The notes under the pieces are model-generated. The model had not been told where the DNA came from, did no database searches, and saw only the letters and a list, made by a program, of their open reading frames with translations. Source: Pseudomonas sp. WS 5079 (GTDB taxonomy: Bacteria; Pseudomonadota; Gammaproteobacteria; Pseudomonadales; Pseudomonadaceae). From it: 64,000 bases of DNA. This document shows positions 17,139 through 25,773 of the stretch, piece after piece. The translations under genes and the position numbers were made by a program. Positions within the stretch are counted from its first letter, which is position 1; every line of letters begins with the position of its first letter. The DNA is taken from positions 620,001 to 684,000 of the forward strand of contig NZ_JAAQWN010000001.1 of NCBI RefSeq assembly GCF_012985465.1. Reading direction: 5' to 3'.

Positions 17139-18695
17139 ATGACCTTACTGCTCAGCCGCCGGGACTTTCTCGGCTACAGCGCCACCGTCGGCGGCGGCCT
17201 GCTGCTGGCCGGTTGCGGTCCCGCCGACACACCGGCAGCCGGCATTGCCAATGACCAGCCGCGTTACGGTGGGCGCCTGCGCCTGGGGATCCTCGACGGC
17301 AACCAGAGCGGCAACCTCGATGCCCACAAGCCCATTGGCAGCGGCATCGTGCGCGGCTTTGCGCTGTACAGCAAACTGTGGGAATGGGACGAGCAGATGC
17401 AACCGCGCCTGGCCCTGGCCGAGCTGGCAGAGCCGAATGCCGACGCCAGCGCGTGGACCCTGCGCCTGCGCCCGGGCCTGGAGTTTCACAATGGCAAGAC
17501 CATCGACGCCGATGACCTGATCTTCTCGATCCGCCGCCTCACCGACCCGCAGCTGGCTTCGCCCTATGCCGCGCTGTTGCACTGGGTGGACCGCGACAAC
17601 CTGGTCAAGCTCGACAACCGTACCGTGCGCCTGAGCTTTCGCGACGGGCGCAGCTACCTGCCGCTGGCGGAAACCTGGGTCAACTTCGGCGGGATCGTGC
17701 CGGTGGATTACCACCCCGTCACCAACCCGGTGGGTGCCGGGCCCTACAAACTCAAGAGTTTCACCCCCGGCCAGCGCTCGCTGTTTACCCGTTTCGAGAA
17801 CTACTACAAGGATGGCAAGCCCTACGCCGACGAGCTGGAAATCATCGACTTCAAGGATCAGGTGTCACGCCTGGCCGCCCTGCGCGCCGGGCAGATCGAC
17901 ATGGCCAACGTGCTGCCCACCGAGCAGTTGCCGATCCTGGCCAAGGACCCGCGCCTGCAGGTGATCAAATCGGTGAGCGGCAATTGGCTGTCGTTCGATA
18001 TGAACCTGGACAAGCCGCCGTTCAACGACCCCAGGGTGCGCGAAGCCTTGCGCCTGATGGCCGACCGCGAAGAACTGGTGCGCCGCGCCCTCAACGGCCA
18101 GGGCCGGGTGGCCAACGACCTGTATGCGCCCAGCGACCCGACCTTCAACCACAGCCTCGGCCCGCGCCCCTACGACCCGCAACGGGCAGCGCAACTGCTC
18201 AAGGCAGCGGGCCAGGAGAACCTTGAAGTGGAGCTGATCACCACGCCCGGCACCGGTTTGAGTTCGGCCCTGGTGCTGGCCGAACAAGCCAAGCGCATTG
18301 GCGTGACCCTCAAGGTCAAGCAGGTGGACCTGGCGACCTTCCAGGGCCCGCAGAAAAACGACTGGGCGCTGAGCACCGGCGGCAGCATCGGCGCGCCGTT
18401 CCTCGCCAGTGCGATTCACACCGATGCACCGTTTGCAGTGTCCAATAAAACCCACTTCCACGACCCGCAGTTCAGCGAACTGTTCCTGGCCGCCATGGCC
18501 CAGCCCGACCTGGAAAAACGCAAGGCACTGGTGCATCAGGTGCAGCAGATCCAGTACGAGCGCGGTGGCATGTTGATCTGGGGCTATGCCGACCTGCTCG
18601 ACGGCGTGTCCACCCGCGTTGGCGGCGCACAGGCCGAAGAGTCGCTGTTCAGCACCTGGCGCTTTGAAAAACTCTGGCTCAAAGACAGCGCCTGA
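17139..18695 (+). CDS. Peptide/nickel-type ABC binding lipoprotein (SBP family 5), copy 1
   Basis: A 518-residue protein with a Tat-type signal (SRRDFLG) followed by a lipobox (LLLAGC), so it is probably exported folded and anchored as a lipoprotein. The start at ATG 17139 lies four bases after the preceding stop. Family 5 blocks include RYGGRLRLGILDGNQSGNLD, DLIFSIRRLTDP and NPVGAGPYKLKSFTPGQRS. It is a close paralogue of the protein encoded at 26833-28389. The plus operon has no permease or ATPase of this type. It probably delivers its ligand to the importer encoded at 23162-26840, which faces it from the other strand. Confidence 0.85.
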   Translation: MTLLLSRRDFLGYSATVGGGLLLAGCGPADTPAAGIANDQPRYGGRLRLGILDGNQSGNLDAHKPIGSGIVRGFALYSKLWEWDEQMQPRLALAELAEPNADASAWTLRLRPGLEFHNGKTIDADDLIFSIRRLTDPQLASPYAALLHWVDRDNLVKLDNRTVRLSFRDGRSYLPLAETWVNFGGIVPVDYHPVTNPVGAGPYKLKSFTPGQRSLFTRFENYYKDGKPYADELEIIDFKDQVSRLAALRAGQIDMANVLPTEQLPILAKDPRLQVIKSVSGNWLSFDMNLDKPPFNDPRVREALRLMADREELVRRALNGQGRVANDLYAPSDPTFNHSLGPRPYDPQRAAQLLKAAGQENLEVELITTPGTGLSSALVLAEQAKRIGVTLKVKQVDLATFQGPQKNDWALSTGGSIGAPFLASAIHTDAPFAVSNKTHFHDPQFSELFLAAMAQPDLEKRKALVHQVQQIQYERGGMLIWGYADLLDGVSTRVGGAQAEESLFSTWRFEKLWLKDSA

Positions 18696-18701
18696 CGCCC
18701 C

Positions 18702-18787
18702 TGTAGGAGCCGGCTTGCCGGCGATGGCGTCCTTGAAAACACAGCAAACCTCAAGGGCCTCATCGCCGGCAAGCCGGCTCCTACAGG
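18702..18787. repeat. Inverted pair of REP elements
   Basis: TGTAGGAGCCGGCTTGCCGG and its complement CCGGCAAGCCGGCTCCTACA lie 58 bases apart, between the binding-protein gene and the TonB receptor gene. Confidence 0.8.
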
Positions 18788-18824
18788 GGGCCATCCTTTT
18801 ATTTTTTGATGAGGCATTTTTGCC

Positions 18825-21386
18825 ATGCACGCTATCGCCTTGCGTTTACCCCTGCTGCTGGTGGCAGGCCTGCCAATCCAGGCCTTTGCCGCCGATACCC
18901 AACTGCAAACCGTGACCGTGCAGGCCAGTGCCAGCGCGTCCGAGGACGACGCCCTGCCCACCCGCCCACCGACCTCGGTCTATGGCGGCACCGAAACCAA
19001 GGTGCTCGACACGCCACGCTCAGTTGTGCAGATCAATGCCGAGCAGTTGGCCAACGACTCGATCCGCAGCGCCGACGACCTGGTCAAATATGCCCCCGGC
19101 ATCACCCGCGGCGGTGGGCAGAACGCCGGGATTGCCCCGCAGTTCCGCGCCCAGGGCTCGGAAGTGTTCCAGGATGGCCAACGCGCTTATGGCGTGCGCC
19201 ATCCGGCCAATTTCAACGCCTATGAAGGCGCCGATATCGTCGCCGGGCCTTCGTCGGTGACCTATGGCTCGGTGTCCGGCAGTGGCGGCTACGTCAACTA
19301 CCTGAGCAAGAAACCCGACTTCAACCAGTTCAAGACCAGGCTCAGCGGCGAAGTGGGCTCGTGGATACCCGATGGCACCTCACGCAGCAGCGGCAAGTTC
19401 AGTGTCGATAACACCGGCCCGCTCAGCGACAACCTGGCCTATCGCCTGAGTATCACCAAGCAGCGCCAGGAGGATTTCTACGACAACGTCGACAACAATT
19501 TCGACGCATTCTACGGTGCCCTGGCCTGGCGCAATGACAATGTGCGGGTGGACTGGAACGCCAGCTACGACGATTACTACGACTACAACATCACCCACGG
19601 CTGGAACCGCACAACCCAGGACCTGGTGGACCACGGCAAGTATTACGCCGGCCGCGCCACGCCGATTATCCAGAACGGCAACACCCTGTGGTCGCCGGTC
19701 CTGGCCTCGGGGGCCGCCGATGCCCCGACCCTGGGCTGGGTGCAGCGCCAGCGCAATGCCCAGGGCCAATACGCCGTGGTCGACGGCAGCTTCCAGAATG
19801 CCTCGCCCAACACCCAGGCCAACCCCGGCAGCCTGCGCGGCTGGGTATATGACCCCACGCTGGCAGGCAATGGCGAACGCTCGTTATCGTCGCAAACCGG
19901 GCAACGCAAGGAGGACGAAAGCAGCTCCCGGCGCTTTACCACCCAACTGCGCATCGAGGCCGACCTGTCGCCGACCATCACCGTCGCCAACAGCACGTTC
20001 TACCAGCGCTCCCGGGACACCACCGACGCGGTGGGCGCGTTCCAGGTGCAGTCCAAGGACAATATCTTCGACAACCGCTTTGAGTTTCGCTCACGCAATG
20101 AAACCCGCCTCGGCCCCTGGACCCTGCGCGATGACAGCAACAGCGGGCTGATTTACCGCCGTGAGTCCAACCAGTCGATTGCCGCCAACAACAGCTTCGG
20201 CTCGACCATCAACGCCTATGACCTGACCCAAAACCCGTCCGGCAAGAACCCCGGCGACCTGCTGGGCCTGACCGGTGCCAACCCGGCCGGCGGCAATGGG
20301 TCGTGGATCGGCCAACCGGGCGTCGCGCAATACTCCAACTACTACGGCTGGTTGAGCCTGCCGGCGATGTTCCCGGCCGGGCATGGGTTGTACGCCGAGT
20401 CGGTAGCGCCCTACACCGCCGAAAGCACCTGGGTCACCAAAACCCTGTTCAGCCAGCACAACCTCAAATATGGCGATTACCTGGGCTTGAATATCGGCGC
20501 AAGCCGCAGCTGGATCGAAGCCGAGATCGAGAACCCGTTCGTGCTGGCCGGTGGCAATCGGCGCCAGGACAGCGACAACTACCGCCTGTTTGCCTTCCAG
20601 CTCAGCCCCTACGTCAAGCCCACGGACAACACCACGCTCTACTACACCTTCGACCGTTCGCTGGCCGTCAACACCGGGTTCTTTTCCAACGGCCTGGGCT
20701 GGGGCAGCGGCACTGGCGCCAACCAGCTCAACCCGCTGGCGTTCCAGAGCCTGAGCGTGTTGCACGAAGTGGGGGTCAAGGTCGAGGCCGTGCCCAACGA
20801 GCTGTTCATGACCCTGGCCGCCTTCAAGCAGGCCCGGGACCAGGCGCCCGACAGCAATAACAACATTGCCAGGCTGATCATCAAAGGCGTCGAGGCCACC
20901 GTGCGCTACCAGCCCGACGAACATCTGCGCAGCGGCCTGAACCTGTCCAAGCTCAATGCCTACAACGAATTCACCTCCCAGGCCGGCTTTGCCTCCGCCG
21001 GGTTCATCCCCGACAACGGCACCGTGTTTGGCGATAACAACAGCCTCAACCAGCGCGCGTCCGGGCGCTTTGATGCGGTGCAGATCCCCGAATACACCGC
21101 CAGTGGCTATGTGGATTATCGCTTCGACTCAGGCTTGGGTGCCGAACTGTCCGGCTGGTGGACCAGCAGTTGGTACTTGAACCTGAGCAAGACCGTGAAG
21201 ATCCCCAACGAATACAACCTCGACCTTGCCGTGTACTACCGCCAGCCGCAGTGGAGCACCACCTTGCGCGTGCTGAACCTGACCAACGAACTGAACTTCG
21301 TCAGCGGCCTGGCCGGTTCCACCAATACCTTTTTGCAACCCATGCCTGGCCGCACGCTGCTGGCCCAGGTCGACTATCAGTTCTGA
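18825..21386 (+). CDS. TonB-dependent outer-membrane receptor
   Basis: An 853-residue receptor with a signal peptide (to about residue 22, IQAFAAD). The TonB box region is LQTVTVQAS. The plug domain carries LDTPRSVVQINAEQLANDSI, DLVKYAPGITRG and GPSSVTYGSVSGSGGYVNYL. A large 22-strand barrel follows and ends in the C-terminal VDYQF with terminal Phe. Sulfate-ester and sulfonate-linked TonB receptors are known in Pseudomonas (SftP). Here it lies between a binding-protein gene and an SsuD-like monooxygenase gene, so uptake of a bulky organosulfur compound is more likely than a siderophore. This is inference from context. Confidence 0.85.
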   Translation: MHAIALRLPLLLVAGLPIQAFAADTQLQTVTVQASASASEDDALPTRPPTSVYGGTETKVLDTPRSVVQINAEQLANDSIRSADDLVKYAPGITRGGGQNAGIAPQFRAQGSEVFQDGQRAYGVRHPANFNAYEGADIVAGPSSVTYGSVSGSGGYVNYLSKKPDFNQFKTRLSGEVGSWIPDGTSRSSGKFSVDNTGPLSDNLAYRLSITKQRQEDFYDNVDNNFDAFYGALAWRNDNVRVDWNASYDDYYDYNITHGWNRTTQDLVDHGKYYAGRATPIIQNGNTLWSPVLASGAADAPTLGWVQRQRNAQGQYAVVDGSFQNASPNTQANPGSLRGWVYDPTLAGNGERSLSSQTGQRKEDESSSRRFTTQLRIEADLSPTITVANSTFYQRSRDTTDAVGAFQVQSKDNIFDNRFEFRSRNETRLGPWTLRDDSNSGLIYRRESNQSIAANNSFGSTINAYDLTQNPSGKNPGDLLGLTGANPAGGNGSWIGQPGVAQYSNYYGWLSLPAMFPAGHGLYAESVAPYTAESTWVTKTLFSQHNLKYGDYLGLNIGASRSWIEAEIENPFVLAGGNRRQDSDNYRLFAFQLSPYVKPTDNTTLYYTFDRSLAVNTGFFSNGLGWGSGTGANQLNPLAFQSLSVLHEVGVKVEAVPNELFMTLAAFKQARDQAPDSNNNIARLIIKGVEATVRYQPDEHLRSGLNLSKLNAYNEFTSQAGFASAGFIPDNGTVFGDNNSLNQRASGRFDAVQIPEYTASGYVDYRFDSGLGAELSGWWTSSWYLNLSKTVKIPNEYNLDLAVYYRQPQWSTTLRVLNLTNELNFVSGLAGSTNTFLQPMPGRTLLAQVDYQF

Positions 21387-21398
21387 CCGGAGCACCCC

Positions 21399-22487
21399 AT
21401 GTCCATTGAATTTGTCGGCATGATTTTCCCTCGCCAGTGGTCCGAGACCCGTGGCGTTCGCAGCCCCGACTTTGACCTCGATTTTATCCGCCACCATGCG
21501 CGCGCCCATGAGCATGCGGGCTTTGACCGCGTGCTGATCGCCAGCGGCCCCGGCAGCGCCGACAGCTTGCAGATCGCCGCGTATGCGGCGGCCCACACCG
21601 AGCGCCTGGGTTTCATGATCGCCCACCGGCCGGGCCTGACCCCGCCGACGGTCGCCGCCCGCTCATTCGCCACCCTGGATCACACCACCGGTGGCGGGCG
21701 AATCCGCCTGCACGCGATTACCGGGATCACCGCCGAACCCCAGGAAGGTGACTTCCTGCTGGACAAGACCGCGCGCTACAAACGCACCGATGAGTACTTG
21801 GAGATTGTGCGGCGCACCTGGACCGCCGAAGAGCCGTTCGACTTCGAGGGCGAGTACTTCAACATCAAGGGCGCGTTCTCGCCGGTCAAGCCCTTGCAGC
21901 AGCCCCATATCCCAATCTCGTTTGGCGGCTCGTCGGACATTGCCTATCAGATTGCGGTCAAGCATGCGGACCTCTACGCGCTGTGGGGCGAACCGTTGAG
22001 CGGCGTCGCCGAACAGATCGGCAAGCTCAAGGCCGCCGCCAGCGCGGCGGGGGTGCAGGCGCCACGGGTGAGTTTGTCGGTGCGCCTGATCCTGGGCGCG
22101 ACCGAGGAACTGGCATGGCAACGGGCCGAGCAGATCCTCGCGCAGATCAAGGCCAACCCGCAGTTTGCCGCAGGCAGCCCGTGGCAGAAACGAATCAAGG
22201 GCACCGGCTCCGAACGCCTGCTGGCCGCCGCCGCCCAGGGCGACCGCCACGACCGCGCCCTATGGATGCCCACCGCCACCGCTGTCGGTGCCTACGGCGA
22301 CACCACCGCCCTGGTCGGCACCCCGGAAACCGTGGCCCAGGCGTTGCTCGACTATGTGGACCTGGGAGTGACGACCTTTCTCAACCGGGGATACGACCCG
22401 TTGTACGACACAGTGGATTACGGACGCTGGATCATTCCGGCGGTGCGTGAAGAAGTACGGCGGCGGCAAGCCGCATATGCATTGTAG
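21399..22487 (+). CDS. LLM-class flavin-dependent monooxygenase, SsuD-like (copy 2)
   Basis: A 362-residue luciferase-fold protein. Blocks in common with SsuD are GSADSLQIAAYAAAHTERLG, PTVAARSFATLDHTTGGGRI, RYKRTDEYLEIVRRTW and HIPISFGGSSDIAY. The Arg226 position appears to be kept (VRLILGA) but the SsuD His228 position is Ile and the segment is two residues shorter. The gene starts 12 bases after the TonB receptor stop with GGAG in between, so it is the last gene of the plus-strand operon. Its stop codon is the first base triplet of a REP element. Substrate unknown, expected to be an organosulfur compound imported by this operon. Confidence 0.82.
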   Translation: MSIEFVGMIFPRQWSETRGVRSPDFDLDFIRHHARAHEHAGFDRVLIASGPGSADSLQIAAYAAAHTERLGFMIAHRPGLTPPTVAARSFATLDHTTGGGRIRLHAITGITAEPQEGDFLLDKTARYKRTDEYLEIVRRTWTAEEPFDFEGEYFNIKGAFSPVKPLQQPHIPISFGGSSDIAYQIAVKHADLYALWGEPLSGVAEQIGKLKAAASAAGVQAPRVSLSVRLILGATEELAWQRAEQILAQIKANPQFAAGSPWQKRIKGTGSERLLAAAAQGDRHDRALWMPTATAVGAYGDTTALVGTPETVAQALLDYVDLGVTTFLNRGYDPLYDTVDYGRWIIPAVREEVRRRQAAYAL

Positions 22488-22507
22488 GAGCCGGCTTGCC
22501 GGCGATT
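22483..22507. repeat. REP element left of the RAYT gene
   Basis: TGTAGGAGCCGGCTTGCCGG begins inside the stop codon of the preceding gene. It is the left member of the REPs bracketing the transposase-like gene. Confidence 0.8.
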
Positions 22508-22519
22508 GCGTCGGTAGAT

Positions 22520-22978
22520 TCAAACCCATATCGCGTCCCACAACGGATAATCATGCACCCGCGTTACCAACCCGGCCCTCAACGGGTTGGCGACGATGTA
22601 GCGGGCGACTGTCGCAAGGTCCTCCTCACGGCGAATCGCTCGATCATGGAAACCCTTCTGCCAGAACCGACCTGACCGGCCCATACGCGCGTTCACCGCG
22701 CGAGCGCTGCGGGATTTGGTGGCAAGCATCAGCGCAGGGAGAGTGCTTTGCTTGAGTTCGATCAGCCAATGAAAATGATCAGGCATCACCACCCAGGCCA
22801 GGGAGTCGGCGAGGCCTTCGATCTGTGCGTGGCGAAATTCATGCACAACCAATCGGCCAACACACCAGTCGGCAAAGACCGGTGCGCGATGTTGAGTGAC
22901 GGCGGTAAGTAGGTAGATCTGACCAGATTGAGAATAGCGGCCATTGCGCAGATTTTTAGCGTGAGGAAGTGTGGACAA
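22520..22978 (-). CDS. REP-associated tyrosine transposase (RAYT, Y1 family)
   Basis: A 152-residue IS200/IS605-like single-strand transposase relative. It has the metal-binding HFH motif in MPDHFHWLIELK and a candidate catalytic Tyr in ARYIVANPLRAGL, with WQKGFHDRAIR between them. The start is probably a TTG at 22978 with AGGAGG upstream. REPs of the GGAGCCGGCTTGCCGGC type lie on both sides, the usual REPtron layout. RAYTs are single-copy domesticated enzymes thought to spread or process REPs. It converges on the plus operon and separates it from the minus-strand operon. Confidence 0.9.
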   Translation of the reverse strand: MSTLPHAKNLRNGRYSQSGQIYLLTAVTQHRAPVFADWCVGRLVVHEFRHAQIEGLADSLAWVVMPDHFHWLIELKQSTLPALMLATKSRSARAVNARMGRSGRFWQKGFHDRAIRREEDLATVARYIVANPLRAGLVTRVHDYPLWDAIWV

Positions 22979-23076
22979 TCCTTTGTCCTCCTGTTGGAAA
23001 TACAGAAGGGAAAGGCTAGTGCGGGGAATGCAAGAGTGAGGTGTGGCATTGACGCAGGATGTGTCCGTGAGGGCGC

Positions 23077-23143
23077 GATCGCCGGCAAGCCGGCTCCTAC
23101 AGGAGTATGCATTTGCATTGTAGGAGCCGGCTTGCCGGCGATC
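23077..23143. repeat. Inverted REP pair right of the RAYT gene
   Basis: ATCGCCGGCAAGCCGGCTCC followed after about 20 bases by GTAGGAGCCGGCTTGCCGGC. Together with the left REP they bracket the RAYT gene. Confidence 0.8.
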
Positions 23144-23161
23144 ACCGCGCAGCGGTGCCCA

Positions 23162-24940
23162 TCAGCCCAATGTCGGCGAATGCTCAAGCAACGTGCGGGT
23201 ATACGCCGCCTGGGGCTGGTCCAGCACCTGGTCCACCGCGCCCTGCTCCACTACCCGCCCCGTTTTCAGCACCAGCACCCGGTCGGCAATCGCCCGTACC
23301 ACGCCCAGGTCGTGGGTCACGAACAGCAACGTCAAGCCGTCACGCTGTAGTTGGCGCAGCAGGTCGAGGATCGAGGCTTGTACCGAGACATCCAGCGCCG
23401 AGGTGATTTCATCGCAGATCAGCAGGGTCGGCTCACACAGCAGGGCCCGGGCAATGGCCACGCGCTGGCGTTCGCCGCCCGACAGGCTGTGGGGATACAG
23501 GTCGGCCACCGAGGCTGCCAGCGAGACACGCTTGAGTACGCCGTGCACTCGTTCGCGGGCAGCTTGGCCGTTGATCGCGAAAAAGTGCTGCAGCGGTGCG
23601 CTGAGGGTCTGGTACACGGTTTGCCGGGGATTCAAGGCGCGGTACGGGTTCTGGAAGATGTATTGGATCTGGTGGCGCAGCCCCGCGTCCCGTTGCCTCG
23701 CCTGGAGGGGCAAGGGGCGCCCGGCATAATGCAGCTCGCCCTCGGCGTTCTCGCCAAGACCGGCGACGGCCCGGGCCAGGCTGGTCTTGCCGGAGCCCGA
23801 CTCACCCACCAGCGCCAGGCATTCGCCCGGGCGCAGTTGCAACGACACCTCGAACAACACCTGGCGGTCATAGGCGACGTTCAGGCCGGATATCTCCAGC
23901 AACGGCGCAGCGGTTTGCCCATGACTGTCGGCAATCGGTGTCAGGGCAATGACCTGCGGCGGTTGGTCATGGGGGTCGAAACAGGCCACCGTGTGACCCT
24001 GCGCAAACGCCTGCAACGCAGGCTCGGCCAGCGCGCAACGTGGGCCAAAACGCGAGCAGCGCGGGCCGAAACCACAGCCCTGGGGGCGTTGCCCAGGCGC
24101 TGGGGCGTGGCCGGCGATGGCCTGTAATTCGCGGCGCCCGGCCACATCGGGGATCGCCGCCAACAAGCCTCGGGTATACGGATGGGACGGCAGGCTGAAC
24201 AGTGCGGCGCGGCTGGCGGATTCGACGATACGCCCGGCATACATGACCATCACCCGGTCCACCAGATCCTTGATCACCGCCAGGTCATGGGACACATACA
24301 CCGCCGCCACGCCCTGGCTTTTGCACAGCCGGCGCAACGTGGCGAGGATGTGCGCCTGGGTGCTGACGTCCAGGGCCGTGGTCGGCTCATCCAGCACAAT
24401 CAGGCGCGGGCGCAGGACGAAGGCCAGCGCCAGCATCACCCGCTGTTGCTGACCACCGGACAATTGATGGGGAAAGCGCCGCAGGAACTCATGGTCGCCG
24501 GGCAAGCCCACGTCGACCAGGGTCTGGGCAATGCGCTGCTGTTGTGTGGCGCGATCGAGAGGGCGTTGATGTGCGGCCAGGGTTTCGGCCAACAACGTGC
24601 CAATGCGCAACGCTGGGTTCAGCGCGGTGGCAGGGTCCTGGGCAACGTAGCCGATCAGGCTGCCACGGGCCTGGCGCAAGGCTTCGCCGTGCAGCTCCAA
24701 CAAGGCCTGGCCGGCCACCTGCACCTGCCCGCCAACGATGCGTGCGCCGCGCCGGGCATGGGCCAGCAAGGCCGTGGCCAGGGTGGTCTTGCCCGAGCCG
24801 GACTCCCCCACCAGGCCCAGAATTTCACCGGCCTGCAGGGTGAAGGACACCCCGGACACCACATCCACCTGGCCCGGCAGTTCCACCCGCAAGTCCTGGA
24901 CCTGCAACACCCGGGTGTCGATTTCGGTAATGGCGTTCAT
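23162..24940 (-). CDS. Fused peptide-type ABC importer ATPase (DppD-DppF fusion)
   Basis: A 592-residue protein with two ABC ATPase domains. The start at ATG 24940 overlaps the permease stop (ATGA). Domain 1 has Walker A GESGSGKTT, signature LSGGQQQRV and Walker B LIVLDEPTTALD. Domain 2 has GESGSGKTS, LSGGERQRV and LLICDEITSALD. The oligopeptide-family C-terminal zone lies between the domains, with CGFGPRCSRFGPRCALAEP as its cysteine-rich part. Fusions of this kind energise DppBC-type permeases. It is the last gene of the minus-strand sulfur operon, so it powers import of the ligand bound by the family 5 lipoproteins. Confidence 0.9.
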   Translation of the reverse strand: MNAITEIDTRVLQVQDLRVELPGQVDVVSGVSFTLQAGEILGLVGESGSGKTTLATALLAHARRGARIVGGQVQVAGQALLELHGEALRQARGSLIGYVAQDPATALNPALRIGTLLAETLAAHQRPLDRATQQQRIAQTLVDVGLPGDHEFLRRFPHQLSGGQQQRVMLALAFVLRPRLIVLDEPTTALDVSTQAHILATLRRLCKSQGVAAVYVSHDLAVIKDLVDRVMVMYAGRIVESASRAALFSLPSHPYTRGLLAAIPDVAGRRELQAIAGHAPAPGQRPQGCGFGPRCSRFGPRCALAEPALQAFAQGHTVACFDPHDQPPQVIALTPIADSHGQTAAPLLEISGLNVAYDRQVLFEVSLQLRPGECLALVGESGSGKTSLARAVAGLGENAEGELHYAGRPLPLQARQRDAGLRHQIQYIFQNPYRALNPRQTVYQTLSAPLQHFFAINGQAARERVHGVLKRVSLAASVADLYPHSLSGGERQRVAIARALLCEPTLLICDEITSALDVSVQASILDLLRQLQRDGLTLLFVTHDLGVVRAIADRVLVLKTGRVVEQGAVDQVLDQPQAAYTRTLLEHSPTLG

Positions 24941-25773
24941 GGCTGTTTTTCTCCCATCCGCGCACTGCTGCGGCCGATACCTTCGGCGAGGATATTGGTG
25001 CCGTAGGCGAATACGCCGATCAGCAGCGCCGGCGCGAGCACGGCCCAGGGCTGGACCAGCAGCCCGGCCTGGTTTTCGTTGATCATCAGGCCCCAGTCCG
25101 CCGTCGGCGGGGCCACGCCATAGCCGAGGAAGCTCAGGCCCGAGAGCATGCCTACACCCCAGGTCAGCATGTTGCCCAAGTGCACCAACAACGGCGTGAG
25201 GATGTTCGGCAGGATCTCCTGGAACAGAATGCGCCGTCGGGAATAGCCCATCATCTGCGCCGCCTCGACAAACTCCTGCCCCGCCACGGCCACCGCGCTG
25301 GCCCGCGCCAGGCGGATCACCCCAGGGATGAACGCGATCGACACCGTGAGCACAATCAGCCAGGGCGCACGCCCGAGCATCGACACGATCAACAGCACCA
25401 GGATCAGGTCGGGAAACGCCAGGCAGACGTCTGCCGACCAGGTAATCAACTGATCCAGGCGCCGCCGCGACAGGCCCGCGAGCAAGCCCAGGGTGGTACC
25501 GATGGCCAGGGCGATGACCGCCGCGGCCACTGACATCCACAACACCGACAGGCCGCCACTGAGCAAGCGCGACAGCACATCGTGACCAAGAAAGTCGTAG
25601 CCCAGCCAGGCCCCACCGGCCGGCGCACCGTACACCGGGCCGACCATGTCCGTCGGGCCGTGCGGTGCCAACAGGGGGCCGACCAGGGCCACGGCCACCA
25701 CCAGCAGGGTAATCACCAAACCTTTGCGGGCCTGGGGTTCAGCCAGCCAGCGCCAAGTGCCAGGGGTCGTCAT
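24937..25773 (-). CDS. Peptide-type ABC importer permease (DppC-like)
   Basis: A 278-residue inner-membrane protein with about six membrane segments. The N-terminal segment is LVITLLVVAVALVGPLLAPH and the OppC-type N-terminal region follows (WLGYDFLGHDVLSRLLSGG). The EAA loop contacting the ATPase is EFVEAAQMMGYSRRRILFQE. It overlaps the ATPase gene by four bases and the upstream permease gene by four bases, so the three are translationally coupled. Confidence 0.9.
   Translation of the reverse strand: MTTPGTWRWLAEPQARKGLVITLLVVAVALVGPLLAPHGPTDMVGPVYGAPAGGAWLGYDFLGHDVLSRLLSGGLSVLWMSVAAAVIALAIGTTLGLLAGLSRRRLDQLITWSADVCLAFPDLILVLLIVSMLGRAPWLIVLTVSIAFIPGVIRLARASAVAVAGQEFVEAAQMMGYSRRRILFQEILPNILTPLLVHLGNMLTWGVGMLSGLSFLGYGVAPPTADWGLMINENQAGLLVQPWAVLAPALLIGVFAYGTNILAEGIGRSSARMGEKQP

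Noticed and set aside
22786..23187. A 133-codon minus-strand frame at the RAYT 5' end
   Set aside because: It reads through REP sequence and overlaps the better supported RAYT frame.
24941..25540. N-terminal extension of the fused ATPase by 200 residues
   Set aside because: It is antisense-like, Pro/Arg/Gly rich and overlaps the permease gene. The ATG at 24940 overlaps the permease stop as expected.
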